Positions 40,935 through 50,213 of a DNA stretch of 64,000 nucleotides are shown one piece after another. The stretch comes from Mycobacterium sp. HUMS_12744610 (GTDB lineage: Bacteria > Actinomycetota > Actinomycetes > Mycobacteriales > Mycobacteriaceae): NCBI RefSeq assembly GCF_041206865.1, contig NZ_JBGEDP010000001.1, forward strand, positions 2,170,001-2,234,000. Direction: 5' to 3'. The translations under genes were made by a program, and so were the position numbers. The notes below the pieces were generated by a model that was not told the origin of the DNA, did no database searches, and saw nothing but the letters and a program-made list of their open reading frames with translations. The stretch's first letter is position 1; each line of letters starts with the position of its first letter.

Positions 40935-41777
40935 TCACGACGGGGCGTCGACCTCCACCCGGTGCAGGTCGTCGCCGAGCTCGATGCGGCCACCGAACTC
41001 GCCGGCCGCGAGCGCGCGCCACTGCTCCTCCTGGCCGGGCACCAGCGCCGGCACGTAGTGCGTCATGACGAGGGCGCCCACGCCGGCGCGGGCGGCCGTC
41101 GCCGCCGCCTCCTGCACCGAGGAGTGGTAACCGCAGATGTCCTGCAGCCGCTGCTGGGGGATGTTGGCGACGATGTCCTTGCGGATCACGGTGTGCACCA
41201 GTGCGTCGGCGCCTGCGGCCAGCTCGTCGAGGGTGGCGCAGGGCACCGTGTCCCCGGCCAGCACCACCGACGCCCCGCCGTACTCGATCCGGAAGCCGAT
41301 GGTCGGTGCGACCGGGCGGTGATCGGTGGGAGCGACCCGGATCGACACGCCGTCGCGGCCCCACACCGGGCCGTCGGTGTGTTCGTGGACCTCCACCGAC
41401 GGCGGTGCGTTCAGGTCGGCGTGATGGGCGATCCGGTAGCCGATGTCGTGGCGGAACGCCTGCAGCGTCGCCTCGACCGTTTCGGCGGTGCCCGGCGGCC
41501 CGATGACCGGCAGCGGCGCCGGATCGGGGGCGAAGGTGCTGATCCAGCGGGTGATCAGCAGGTCGCCGAGATCGGCGATGTGGTCGCTGTGCAGGTGGGT
41601 GAGCAGCAGCGCCGACAGTCCGGCGGCACCCACCCCGACCGCCGCCGCGCGCTGCAGAACCCCGCGCCCGCAGTCCACCAGCAAAGCCTGGCCGCCGGCC
41701 CGCACCAGGGTGGACGGGCCGGCGCGGTTGGGGTCGGGGATGGGGCTGCCGGTTCCGAGCAGCGTGACCTCGATCAT
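40935..41777 (-). CDS. Metallo-beta-lactamase fold hydrolase, RNase Z-like (Rv2407-like)
   Basis: A 280-residue MBL-fold protein resembling the RNase Z/ElaC group. The metal-binding motif is [12 protein letters not shown], followed by [13 protein letters not shown] and the late histidine in [10 protein letters not shown]. RNase Z trims tRNA 3' ends, but members of this subgroup may have other substrates. ATG 41777 gives [15 protein letters not shown], the expected first beta strand. It is convergent with the transglutaminase-like gene; the PE gene that sits here in M. tuberculosis (Rv2408) is absent. Confidence 0.82.
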   Translation of the reverse strand: MIEVTLLGTGSPIPDPNRAGPSTLVRAGGQALLVDCGRGVLQRAAAVGVGAAGLSALLLTHLHSDHIADLGDLLITRWISTFAPDPAPLPVIGPPGTAETVEATLQAFRHDIGYRIAHHADLNAPPSVEVHEHTDGPVWGRDGVSIRVAPTDHRPVAPTIGFRIEYGGASVVLAGDTVPCATLDELAAGADALVHTVIRKDIVANIPQQRLQDICGYHSSVQEAAATAARAGVGALVMTHYVPALVPGQEEQWRALAAGEFGGRIELGDDLHRVEVDAPS

Positions 41778-41908
41778 GGCGTCATCCTCGCAAGTCGGAC
41801 GCGCGCGTGGTGTGCGATTACCATCTTCCGGCCACACTCGGGCCGTCGACCTGGCGCGGGGGACGCGGTAACCTGATGTGAATCAGATCACCCCCGGTGG
41901 GAGGCCAG

Positions 41909-42337
41909 ATGCGGATCGCGGACGTCTTGAAGAACAAGGGGGCGGCGGTGGTGACGATCAACCCCGATGCGACCGTCCAAGAACTGCTCGCCGGTCTGGC
42001 GGAACAGAACATCGGCGCAATGGTGGTGATCGACGCCGAGGGGGTCGTGGGCATCGTGTCCGAGCGTGACGTGGTGCGCCAGCTGCACGCGCACGGCGCC
42101 AGCGTGTTGTCGCGTCCGGTGTCCAAGATCATGACGGCCGCGGTGGCGACCTGCACCAAGGCCGACACGGTCGACACCGTCAGCGTGCTGATGACCACGC
42201 AGCGAGTGCGCCACGTGCCGGTGCTCGACGGAAAAAAGCTCATCGGCATCGTCAGCATCGGCGACGTCGTGAAGACGCGGATGGAAGAGCTCGAGGCCCA
42301 GCAGCAGCAACTGCATTCCTACATCACGCAGGGCTGA
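41909..42337 (+). CDS. CBS domain pair protein (Rv2406c-like)
   Basis: A 142-residue protein made of two CBS domains that together form one Bateman module, usually binding adenosine nucleotides such as AMP, ATP or NAD. The segments [12 protein letters not shown] and [20 protein letters not shown] are the two domain cores. ATG 41909 has GGGAGG upstream; a TAACCT hexamer at 41869-41874 is a plausible -10 element. No enzyme domain is attached, so a partner protein is likely. Confidence 0.87.
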   Translation: MRIADVLKNKGAAVVTINPDATVQELLAGLAEQNIGAMVVIDAEGVVGIVSERDVVRQLHAHGASVLSRPVSKIMTAAVATCTKADTVDTVSVLMTTQRVRHVPVLDGKKLIGIVSIGDVVKTRMEELEAQQQQLHSYITQG

Positions 42338-42374
42338 CCCGGGGAGCTCGTTCGCCGAGCTCGGGCGGGGCCGC

Positions 42375-42974
42375 CTAGCGCCAGGAGTAGTCCGCCCGCA
42401 GCCGGGTGGCCACCAGGTCGAAGACCGCGCGATCGAGGATCGCGCCCTCGCGGCGAATGCCCTCCTCGGGGACGTCGAGCACCCGATCCAGCCGAACCCA
42501 GCTTTCCCTGCCCTCGTAATCCCAACTGCCCGCGCCGATCCCGACCCAGTCCGGGTCGGGGGCGTGGCGCTCCTGGCTGGACACCATCAACCCGAGCAGC
42601 ACGTCGCGGTCCCGGCCCACCACGAGCACCGGGCGGTCCTTGCCGCGGGTGGGATCGTCCTCGTAGACCACCCACGTCCACACGATCTCGCCGGGGTCGG
42701 CACGGCCGTCCAGGGTGGGGGCATAGACCAGCTTGCGGGCCCGCTGCGCGGTGGGAAAGCTGTTGCTGGTCACCGGCCGGCCCGCGGTGACCGCGGCCGG
42801 TGGAGGCGGCGCGACCGAGGCGATGACGTTGGCGGTGATCTTGACGGCCTGCTGCAGTTCCCGCAGGACGGTCTGCGAGTTCTCGATGTGCCGGGCCAGC
42901 CGCGGAGCCCCGGTGGCGACGAGGTTCTCCGCGAACCGCTGGAACGTCTTCCACTGCTTCCGGGTAGAAGCCAT
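42375..42974 (-). CDS. PemK/MazF-like domain protein (Rv2405-like)
   Basis: A 199-residue protein whose C-terminal half resembles the PemK/MazF fold ([38 protein letters not shown]). The N-terminal half is helical and charged. Despite the toxin-like fold no antitoxin gene lies next to it, and the gene is kept at this place next to lepA in mycobacteria, which speaks for a housekeeping role. ATG 42974 is the only good start on this strand; upstream sequence in the same frame is antisense to lepA and not coding. It is divergent from lepA. Confidence 0.78.
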   Translation of the reverse strand: MASTRKQWKTFQRFAENLVATGAPRLARHIENSQTVLRELQQAVKITANVIASVAPPPPAAVTAGRPVTSNSFPTAQRARKLVYAPTLDGRADPGEIVWTWVVYEDDPTRGKDRPVLVVGRDRDVLLGLMVSSQERHAPDPDWVGIGAGSWDYEGRESWVRLDRVLDVPEEGIRREGAILDRAVFDLVATRLRADYSWR

Positions 42975-43109
42975 ATTTTGCAGCATAGCCGCGAACGGCC
43001 GGGGCCGACCGCGTCCAAGTGTGTCCCGGCCCCGCCACGTAGATACCCTGGACATGCCCGCGGACCGGGCCCAGCGCACCCCCGAACATCGGTACACCAG
43101 GAGATTCCC

Positions 43110-44960
43110 ATCAGCAGTTTCGCCGACAAGACCTTCACCGCGCCGGCGCAGATCAGGAATTTCTGCATCATCGCCCACATCGACCACGGCAAGTCCACGC
43201 TGGCCGACCGCATGCTGCAGCTCACCGGCGTGGTCGACGAACGCTCGATGCGCGCCCAGTACCTGGACCGGATGGACATCGAGCGGGAGCGCGGGATCAC
43301 CATCAAGGCGCAGAACGTGCGGCTGCCGTGGCAGGTATCGGGCGGCGAGGCCGCCGGAAAAGAATACGTCCTGCACCTGATCGACACCCCCGGCCACGTC
43401 GACTTCACCTACGAGGTGTCGCGGGCGCTGGAAGCCTGCGAGGGGGCGGTGTTGCTGGTCGACGCCGCCCAGGGCATCGAGGCCCAGACCTTGGCCAACC
43501 TGTACCTGGCGCTGGACCGCGACCTGACGATCATCCCGGTGCTCAACAAGATCGACCTCCCGGCCGCCGACCCCGACCGCTACGCCGGGGAGATCGCCCA
43601 CATCATCGGCTGCGAGCCCGGCGACGTGCTGCGGGTGTCCGGCAAGACGGGCGAGGGGGTGGCGCAGCTGCTCGACGAGGTGGTCCGCCAGGTGCCTCCA
43701 CCGCAGGGCGACGCCGACGCCCCCACCCGCGCGATGATCTTCGACTCGGTCTACGACATCTATCGCGGCGTGGTGACCTACGTGCGGGTGGTCGACGGCA
43801 GGATCGTCCCGCGCGAACGCATCCTGATGATGTCCACCGGCGCTACCCACGAACTGCTCGAGGTCGGCATCGTCTCGCCCGAACCCAAGCCCAGCGAGGG
43901 TCTCGGCGTGGGCGAGGTGGGCTACCTGATCACCGGCGTGAAGGACGTCCGCCAGTCCAAGGTCGGCGACACCGTGACGACGGCGCGCCACGGCGCGACC
44001 GAGGCACTGACCGGCTACCGCGAGCCCCGCCCGATGGTCTATTCGGGGCTGTATCCCGTGGACGGGTCCGACTATCCCGTCCTGCGCGACGCCCTGGACA
44101 AGCTGCAGCTCAACGACGCGGCCCTGACCTACGAGCCGGAGACGTCGGTGGCGCTGGGCTTCGGGTTCCGGTGCGGCTTCCTGGGCCTGCTGCACATGGA
44201 GATCACCCGCGAACGCCTCGAGCGCGAGTTCGACCTGGACCTGATCTCGACGTCGCCGAACGTCGTGTACCGGGTGGTAAAAGAGGACGGGACCGAGATC
44301 GTCGTCACCAACCCGTCGGACTGGCCGGCGGGCAAGGTCCGCGCCGTCTACGAGCCCGTGGTCAAGACCACCATCATCGCGCCCAGCGAATTCATCGGCA
44401 CCATCATGGAGTTGTGCCAGTCCCGCCGCGGCGAACTCGGCGGCATGGACTACCTGTCGCCGGAGCGGGTGGAACTGCGCTACACCATGCCGCTGGGGGA
44501 GATCATCTTCGATTTCTTCGACTCGCTGAAGTCCCGCACCCGCGGGTACGCGAGCCTGGACTACGAGGAGGCCGGCGAGCAGGAGGCCGACCTGGTCAAG
44601 GTTGACATCCTGCTGCAGGGCGAGGCCGTCGACGCGTTCAGCGCGATCGTCCACAAGGACGGGGCGTCGGCCTACGGCAACAAGATGACCACCAAGCTCA
44701 AGGAGCTGATCCCGCGCCAGCAGTTCGAGGTGCCTGTGCAGGCCGCGATTGGCTCGAAAATCATTGCGCGCGAGAACATCCGCGCGATCCGCAAGGACGT
44801 GCTCTCCAAGTGCTACGGCGGCGACATCACCCGCAAGCGCAAACTGCTGGAAAAGCAGAAGGAGGGCAAGAAGCGGATGAAGACCATCGGGCGGGTGGAC
44901 GTGCCGCAGGAGGCGTTCGTCGCGGCGCTGTCCACAGGTGACGAGAAGGCGAAGAAGTAA
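43110..44960 (+). CDS. lepA: Elongation factor 4 (LepA), unusual start
   Basis: LepA is a ribosome-bound GTPase that affects translation initiation and back-translocation under stress. G-domain motifs are [17 protein letters not shown] and NKIDLP; the LepA-specific C-terminal domain ([13 protein letters not shown]) is present. The N-terminus is unclear. The only good ribosome binding site, AGGAG at 43099-43103, is six bases from an ATC at 43110, giving [17 protein letters not shown] as N-terminus. There is no ATG or GTG in frame between the divergent gene start (42974) and 43110; the nearest usual start is a TTG at 42978 without a ribosome binding site. M. tuberculosis LepA is annotated with a similar N-terminal extension, so either is possible. 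Confidence 0.9.
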   Translation: MSSFADKTFTAPAQIRNFCIIAHIDHGKSTLADRMLQLTGVVDERSMRAQYLDRMDIERERGITIKAQNVRLPWQVSGGEAAGKEYVLHLIDTPGHVDFTYEVSRALEACEGAVLLVDAAQGIEAQTLANLYLALDRDLTIIPVLNKIDLPAADPDRYAGEIAHIIGCEPGDVLRVSGKTGEGVAQLLDEVVRQVPPPQGDADAPTRAMIFDSVYDIYRGVVTYVRVVDGRIVPRERILMMSTGATHELLEVGIVSPEPKPSEGLGVGEVGYLITGVKDVRQSKVGDTVTTARHGATEALTGYREPRPMVYSGLYPVDGSDYPVLRDALDKLQLNDAALTYEPETSVALGFGFRCGFLGLLHMEITRERLEREFDLDLISTSPNVVYRVVKEDGTEIVVTNPSDWPAGKVRAVYEPVVKTTIIAPSEFIGTIMELCQSRRGELGGMDYLSPERVELRYTMPLGEIIFDFFDSLKSRTRGYASLDYEEAGEQEADLVKVDILLQGEAVDAFSAIVHKDGASAYGNKMTTKLKELIPRQQFEVPVQAAIGSKIIARENIRAIRKDVLSKCYGGDITRKRKLLEKQKEGKKRMKTIGRVDVPQEAFVAALSTGDEKAKK

Positions 44961-44990
44961 GCCGCGCAGGGCGTTCCGCGGCGGTGGCCG

Positions 44991-45575
44991 CTAGACCTGT
45001 TTGTTCGCGACGACGTCCCCGGACGCCGCGTTGAGCGTGACCTTGTGCTCGACGATGTAGGTGTCCCACACGTCGGCGTCCCACACCGTGGCGCCGTTGG
45101 CCTCCGCGAGCTGCATCTCGGTGATCGAACCGTTGGGCACCGCCGCCAGGAACTTGTCCACGGCCGCTCGGTAGTCCAGCTTCGCGGCCTGCGCCAGCGC
45201 GTGGTTCTTGGCCTTGTCGGCGTCGCTCTGGGGCTTGGGGGTCGGACCGACCAAGACCGTGACGCCGTCCGAGGAGACGTCCATCGACTGCTCGGTGCCG
45301 TCGGCCGTGACGACGTGGACCCGCCACGACCCGGTCTCCTGGCTCCTGATCAACGTCAGCGTGCCGCCGGGCACCTTGCCAACGGCGGCGGCGGCGGCCT
45401 GCAGCAGGGTCTGCGGGTCCGGGGGAGCCGACGGCCGCGACCACTGCGCACCCGTCGAAGTGGTGGTTCCCGACGTCGCGGCCGGCTTGCCGCTGTGACC
45501 GCACCCGGCCAGTGCGGCGATCGCCAGCAAGAGGAATGCGGTCAGGATCCAGGGTCGGCGCATCGCGGCAGGCAC
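44991..45575 (-). CDS. Lipoprotein with PepSY-like domain
   Basis: A 194-residue putative lipoprotein. The signal peptide ends in the lipobox LAGC (about residue 25), then a Ser/Thr/Pro-rich linker. The rest looks like PepSY-type repeats, ending TYIVEHKVTLNAASGDVV. Its position after lepA matches lppR (Rv2403c) of M. tuberculosis, but I cannot confirm homology by eye. GTG 45575 or the in-frame ATG 45563 may be the start; neither has a strong ribosome binding site. Confidence 0.7.
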   Translation of the reverse strand: MPAAMRRPWILTAFLLLAIAALAGCGHSGKPAATSGTTTSTGAQWSRPSAPPDPQTLLQAAAAAVGKVPGGTLTLIRSQETGSWRVHVVTADGTEQSMDVSSDGVTVLVGPTPKPQSDADKAKNHALAQAAKLDYRAAVDKFLAAVPNGSITEMQLAEANGATVWDADVWDTYIVEHKVTLNAASGDVVANKQV

Positions 45576-45622
45576 AGCCGAATGCTATCGCGACGCCGGA
45601 TCCGCTGCGCGGGTGCGGTGGT

Positions 45623-47674
45623 TCACATGGGCGCGTTGGCGGGCTGGAACATCCCCGAGCCGTCGGCCTCCTCCTCGGCGCGGATCACGTGGACCACCGC
45701 GTTGATCAGCGCCAGGTGGGTGAATGCCTGCGGGAAGTTGCCCAGATGCCGGCCGGTCCGCGGCTCGATCTCCTCGGCGTAGAGGTGCAGCGGGCTGGCG
45801 TAGGCCAGCAGTCGCTCGCACAGCCGCTTGGCCCGGGCCACCTCGCCGATCTCCACCAACGCCGACACCAGCCAGAACGAACAGATGGTGAATGTGCCTT
45901 CCTCGCCGGACAATCCGTCGTCGGTTTCCTCGACCCGGTACCGCAGCACCAGGCCCTCCTCGGTGAGCTCGTTGGCGATCGCGAGCACCGTGTTGCGCAC
46001 CCGCGGGTCGTCCGGCGGCAGGAACCGGGTCAGCACCACCAGCAGCAGCGAGGCGTCCAGGGCGTCGCTGCCGTAGCGCTGGGTGAACACGCCGCGCGCA
46101 TCCACGCCGTGCTCGAGGATGTCGGCCTTGATCTCCTCGGCGATCGCGCGCCACTGCTGCGCGTAGCTCTTCTCGCCCTGCCGCTCGGCCAGCTTGGAGC
46201 CGCGGTCCAGCGCCACCCAGCACATCACCTTGGACGAGGTGAAGTGCTGCGGCTCCCCGCGGACCTCCCAGATTCCGCGGTCGGGCTCGCGCCAGTGTTT
46301 GATCGCCTCCTCCACCTGCCGCTTGAGCACCGGCCACAGGCTTTCCGGAATCTGCTCACGGGATTTGCAGTGCAGGTAGAACGAGTCCAGGATCGAACCC
46401 CAGATATCGTGCTGGATCTGGTCGTAGGCGCCGTTGCCGATCCGCACCGGGCGCGCCTGGTCGTAGCCGGACAGGTGGCGCAGTTCCTCTTCGACCAGGC
46501 TGCGCTCGCCGCCCACCCCGTACATCACCTGCAGCGGATGGCGCTCGTTGCTGTTGGCGCCCGAGACGTCGGCGATGAACGCGAAGAAGTCGTCGGCCTC
46601 GCGGTCCAGCCCGAGCGTGTACAGCCCCCACAACGCGAACGTCGAGTCGCGGACCCAGGCGTAGCGGTAGTCCCAGTTGCGTTCGCCCCGAGGCGTTTCC
46701 GGAAGCGATGTGGTGGCGGCGGCCAGCAGCGCACCGGTGGGTGAATAGGTCAGGCCTTTCAAGGTGAGGGCGCTGCGCTGCAGGTACGCCCGCCACGGGT
46801 GGTCGGGGAAGTTGCCGATGTTGATCCACTGGCGCCAGCACTCGGTGGTCTGCCACATCCGTTCGGCGGCTTCCTCGTAGGTCTGCGGCGCCGGGTGCTT
46901 GGTCCAGCTCAGGGCGACGAACACGTCGTCGCCCTCCTTCATCCGGGTGCGTGCGCGCGCCTCCCGGCCCTCCAGCCCGATGCGCAGGTTGGTGGTCAGC
47001 CGCAGCGTGGGGTGGTCGTCGGGTTGCTTGGCGGCGCGGGCGATCGCCTCGCCGTAGGCGTTCGCCGAGTACTCCCACGTCACCCCGGTGCGGTGGTAGT
47101 CGAATGCGGGTTCGCAGCTCATCATCAGCTCGACGGTGCCACTGACGCAGCGCACCGTGCGTAGCAGGATGTGCTCGGCGTCCCAGTCCATCGGGGTGCG
47201 GCGGTGGGTCCGCGAGCGGCGCTCGATGTCGTGCCAGGGGCCCATCACTAGCGCGTCGCGGACGATCAGCCACCCGGTGTGGGTCTGCCAGGTGGTCTCC
47301 ATGATCAGGCTGCCGGGCAGGTAGCGGCGGGCCGAAGGAACCGAAACCCCGTAGGGCCCCAGCCTGAAGTGGCCGGCGCTGCGATCCAGGATCGCCCCGA
47401 ACACGCTCGGGGAGTCGGGCCGGGGCACGCAGAGCCATTCCACCGACCCGGCCGGCGAGATCAGGCACGTCGTCTCCCAGTCGGACAGAAACGCATAGTC
47501 GGCGATCGGCGGAAACGGGTTGCGCAGCCCGGCATTGGGAGCCAGGGGCGCCGGCGCGCTGAAGTCGATCGGTGAGGCCAACGGTGAATCCAGTGCCGGT
47601 TCGTGCCCGTCCCCGATGTGGGCAGGTTGGTCGGTGGGGGCGGGTTGGTCGGCGGGTTCGACGTGCAGCACCAT
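45623..47674 (-). CDS. Glycoside hydrolase family 15 trehalase (Rv2402-like)
   Basis: A 683-residue GH15 enzyme; the mycobacterial orthologue hydrolyses trehalose to glucose. The beta-sandwich N-terminal domain starts PIADYAFLSDWETTCLISP, and the (alpha/alpha)6 catalytic domain carries the likely acid Glu in GIWEVRGEPQHF and the base Glu in GEEGTFTICSFWLV. The first 40 residues are Pro/Ala-rich and variable. No signal peptide is evident. An IS element has inserted just upstream (47694), within about 20 bases of the ATG, and may have removed or replaced the native promoter. Confidence 0.88.
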   Translation of the reverse strand: MVLHVEPADQPAPTDQPAHIGDGHEPALDSPLASPIDFSAPAPLAPNAGLRNPFPPIADYAFLSDWETTCLISPAGSVEWLCVPRPDSPSVFGAILDRSAGHFRLGPYGVSVPSARRYLPGSLIMETTWQTHTGWLIVRDALVMGPWHDIERRSRTHRRTPMDWDAEHILLRTVRCVSGTVELMMSCEPAFDYHRTGVTWEYSANAYGEAIARAAKQPDDHPTLRLTTNLRIGLEGREARARTRMKEGDDVFVALSWTKHPAPQTYEEAAERMWQTTECWRQWINIGNFPDHPWRAYLQRSALTLKGLTYSPTGALLAAATTSLPETPRGERNWDYRYAWVRDSTFALWGLYTLGLDREADDFFAFIADVSGANSNERHPLQVMYGVGGERSLVEEELRHLSGYDQARPVRIGNGAYDQIQHDIWGSILDSFYLHCKSREQIPESLWPVLKRQVEEAIKHWREPDRGIWEVRGEPQHFTSSKVMCWVALDRGSKLAERQGEKSYAQQWRAIAEEIKADILEHGVDARGVFTQRYGSDALDASLLLVVLTRFLPPDDPRVRNTVLAIANELTEEGLVLRYRVEETDDGLSGEEGTFTICSFWLVSALVEIGEVARAKRLCERLLAYASPLHLYAEEIEPRTGRHLGNFPQAFTHLALINAVVHVIRAEEEADGSGMFQPANAPM

Positions 47675-47693
47675 GCCGACATCATCGACTGTC

Positions 47694-48669
47694 TAGGGCG
47701 TGTCTCCCAATTTTTCGACTGTTGACCAGCCAGGATTGGCTGGTGACGCGGATTGGTGTGATTTCTGACGAGTTCTGGGCGGTGGTTGAGCCGTTGATGC
47801 CTTCGCATGAGGGCAAGCGGGGCCGGAGGTTTGGTGATCACCGGTTGATTTTGGAGGGGATTGCCTGGCGGTTTCGCACGGGATGCCCGTGGCGGGACCT
47901 GCCCGCTGATTTCGGGCCATGGAAAACGGTGTGGAAGCGTCATCACCGATGGTCGCTGGATGGCACCTATGACGTGATGTTTGCTCAGGTGGCGCACGCC
48001 TTCGGGTTCGACGCCGAGATGGCCGGCGATATCGAGAAGCTGTTGTCGGTGGATTCGACGAACGTACGGGCGCATCAACATTCGGCGGGTGCCCGGTCGG
48101 ACACGCTGGCAAAAGGGGGCCCTGTCGAATTACAAGAAATCCGCCGATGAACCCGACGACCATGCAATTGGGCGTTCGCGAGGCGGGCTGACCACCAAGA
48201 TCCACACCCTGACCGATCAGCGCGAAGCTGTTGTCGCGGTCCGGTTGACCGCTGGCCAGGCCGGCGACAATCCGCAGTTGCTGCCTTTGCTCGACGACTA
48301 CGACCACGCCTGCGCTGAGCACGGTGTGACCGGTGGCGACTTCCGATTGCTCGCCGACAAGGCGTATTCACACCCGAGCACGCGCACCGAATTACGTTCC
48401 CGAAGAATCAAGCACACGATTCCCGAACGCAAAGACCAGATCGCCCGGCGCAAGGCCAAGGGATCGGCCGGGGGTCGCCCACCGGCGTTCGACGCCGAGC
48501 TCTACGGTCTGCGCAACACCGTCGAACGAGGCTACAACCGGCTCAAGCAATGGCGCGGTATCGCGACCCGCTACGACAAATACGCCCTGACCTACCTCGG
48601 CGGTGTCCTATTGGCCTGCGCCGTAATCCATTCCCGCGTCGGAAACAACCAATTGGGAGACACGCCCTA
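47694..48669 (+). mobile_element. IS5-family insertion sequence (IS427-like group)
   Basis: A complete element of 972 bp (47696-48667) with perfect 17-bp terminal inverted repeats (GGGCGTGTCTCCCAATT at the left, its complement at the right), flanked by TA on both sides (47694-47695, 48668-48669) as expected for the target duplication of this group. The flanking bases make CTAG at each end, so a 4-bp CTAG duplication cannot be excluded. It carries one DDE transposase in two overlapping frames. It sits between the GH15 trehalase and a decayed monooxygenase gene. Confidence 0.88.
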
Positions 48670-48670
48670 G
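47743..48670 (+). CDS. IS5-family transposase in two frames (orfA/orfB)
   Basis: The first frame starts at GTG 47743 (VTRIGVISDEFWAVVEPL), includes the first acidic region (VDSTNVRAHQH) and ends at 48150. The second frame carries the rest (ALSNYKKSADEP to GDTP, stop TAG at 48668-48670 which uses the flanking TA). Continuity requires a +1 (or -2) shift at AAAAGGGGG, 48111-48119. Members of this IS group often make transposase by frameshifting at such a run, so the element may be active. The DDE residues appear in DSTN, LADKAYS and VERGYNRLKQWR (NTVERGYNR region). Confidence 0.85.
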
Positions 48671-48703
48671 GCGCCCGGCGTCCACGCTTCGCGCGATCCG
48701 GGA

Positions 48704-49708
48704 TCAGCCGTTGCGCCGCCCGAAGGCGCGGGCAGCGGCTTGGCCGGTACGCGTGCGGCGGGCCACCGCGTCGGCCACCGCCAAGTTGATGCCGATGCCG
48801 CCGACCGGGGACATCACCTGTGCGAAGTCCCCGATGAGCAAGCCGCCGTCGCCGTACCATCGTGGGAGTCGATTGAGTTGCACGTCAAGCAGTTTCATGT
48901 GCTCGAACGACGTCAGCGTAGCGACGCGGTCGGCAGGCCAGGGCACCAGGGTGGCCAATGCCCGGCGCAGCGTCTCGATGCCCCGGGCGCGCGTCTGGGT
49001 GTCGGTGCCCTTCGGGACGATGTAGGCGATCTGGTAGTACTCGCTGCGGTCGATCATGATCACGGCGTGCCCGGCGCGCAGCACCCAGGCCGACCCGCGC
49101 GGATCGCCGGACCGGCGGGGCAACCGGAACCACCGGACGTCCATCGGGACGCCGAAACTGCGCGGGATCGGCCCGGCGGCGGAGCGCACCGTCGAACACC
49201 GGCCGTCGCAGGCCACCGTGAGTTCGGCGCGCATCCGTCAGGTTTCGCCGGCCGGTTCACGGTAGGTGACGCGGTCGCCGTCCCGGATCACGCCGACCAC
49301 CTCGGTGCTGCGCAACAAACTGAAGCCGGGCTCGGCCTCGGCGGCGGTCGCGACCATCTCCAGGAAGTCCCACTGCGGCACCAGGGCGATGTGCCGGTGT
49401 GCGCCCGGCAGCCGCGCCAGGCCGACATCGACCGGTTGGTTCTGGACCTCCATGTGGATGGTGTCGATGAGGCGGTGTGGTATCGCGGTGAACCGCGGCC
49501 CCAATCCCAGTTCGTCGACTAACCGCAGGGTGCTCGCGTGCACGGTGTCGCCCCGGAAGTCACGCAGGAAGTCGGCGTGCTTTTCCATCACCGTGACGTC
49601 GACTCCGGCGCCGGCCAGCAGCAGGCCGAGCACCATGCCGACGCGGCCCCCGCCGGCGACGAGGCAGGTCGTTTCGTCGGCGGAAGCCCTGGGCAGATCC
49701 TGGCACAT
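48704..49708 (-). pseudogene. FAD-dependent monooxygenase remnant
   Basis: A decayed flavin monooxygenase of the p-hydroxybenzoate-hydroxylase type. The N-terminal FAD motif (VAGGGRVGMVLGLLLAGAG) begins near 49670. An in-frame TGA at 49238-49240 separates it from the remainder, which continues in the same frame with the second FAD motif degraded to GDFAQVMSPVGGIGIN (usually GDAxH). After AVADAVA the reading frame loses family character and ends at 48704, well short of the usual roughly 400 residues. The right end of the IS lies about 35 bases beyond, so the insertion or an associated deletion may have removed the C-terminus. Confidence 0.75.
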
Positions 49709-49765
49709 GAGCGGCTCGTCGACCGCGCGTTGGCTTTGGCGACGGTGGCGAATAGTGTGGGCCCG

Positions 49766-49960
49766 GTGACCGCGTTCCTGAACTGGTGGGACGGCAACGA
49801 ACTGTGGCTTTCCGGGTTGCCGTTCGTGCTGCAGGCGATGGTGGTGATGCCGATCGTGCTGGCGGTGGCCTACCTCATGGCGTTGGTGCTGGACGGACTG
49901 CTCGGCAAGGGCATCGATGTGATGCGCCGCCTCCGTCGCACCGACGGGTTGCCGCGGTAA
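49766..49960 (+). CDS. Small membrane protein (Rv2401A-like)
   Basis: A 64-residue protein with one long hydrophobic helix (LPFVLQAMVVMPIVLAVAYL, then MALVLDGLLG) and a basic C-terminus (MRRLRRTDGLPR), giving an N-out or hairpin membrane protein. GTG 49766 is supported by TAGTGT (49753-49758), a TANNNT -10 element seven bases upstream, as in leaderless mycobacterial mRNAs. Its place before subI matches the small membrane gene Rv2401A of M. tuberculosis. Function unknown. Confidence 0.6.
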   Translation: MTAFLNWWDGNELWLSGLPFVLQAMVVMPIVLAVAYLMALVLDGLLGKGIDVMRRLRRTDGLPR

Positions 49961-49965
49961 CGTTC

Positions 49966-50043
49966 ATGCCCCGTTCGCACGTGACGCTGGTGCTCGTCGC
50001 TCTCGTGGTGCTCGTCGTCGTCACGTGGCTGTTGACGCACTGA
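49966..50043 (+). CDS. Candidate 25-residue single-helix membrane peptide
   Basis: ATG 49966 opens five bases after the stop of the previous small membrane gene. The product, MPRSHVTLVLVALVVLVVVT followed by WLLTH, is almost entirely one hydrophobic helix. The close spacing suggests coupled translation. No clear ribosome binding site is visible, and a hydrophobic peptide of this size can arise by chance in GC-rich DNA, so this is tentative. Confidence 0.35.
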   Translation: MPRSHVTLVLVALVVLVVVTWLLTH

Positions 50044-50100
50044 ATGCACGGGGCACCGGGTGTGGTGACGCGCCCGGTTTTCGTGCATTGTTGTCGCTGA
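50044..50100 (+). promoter_or_regulatory. Short Cys-ending leader ORF upstream of subI (putative cysteine attenuator)
   Basis: A short frame from ATG 50044 (or GTG 50062/50065) encodes MHGAPGVVTRPVFVHCCR and stops at 50098-50100. It ends with tandem Cys codons (TGT TGT) directly before CGC TGA. In mycobacteria, short upstream frames with clustered Cys codons precede sulfur-assimilation operons and act as cysteine-responsive attenuators. The main gene subI starts 113 bases further on. The start codon is uncertain because no -10 element sits at leaderless distance. Confidence 0.5.
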
Positions 50101-50213
50101 CTGCCCAACCCGTGCGCGGTCTGGTATCGAGTCGGTGACTTCTGCCGAAGTTTCCGGCGCCGTTCCGCAGCAACGGGACCGATATCGGTAAGTCCTGCAG
50201 CGGAAGGTGATCA

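Noticed and set aside
42375..42974. PemK-like gene as half of a toxin-antitoxin pair
   Set aside because: No partner antitoxin gene lies next to it, and its conserved place beside lepA argues against a mobile toxin module.
48111..48119. Transposase frame change taken as an inactivating mutation
   Set aside because: The change is at AAAAGGGGG in an element with perfect ends; programmed frameshifting is common in this IS group, so inactivation is not the first explanation.
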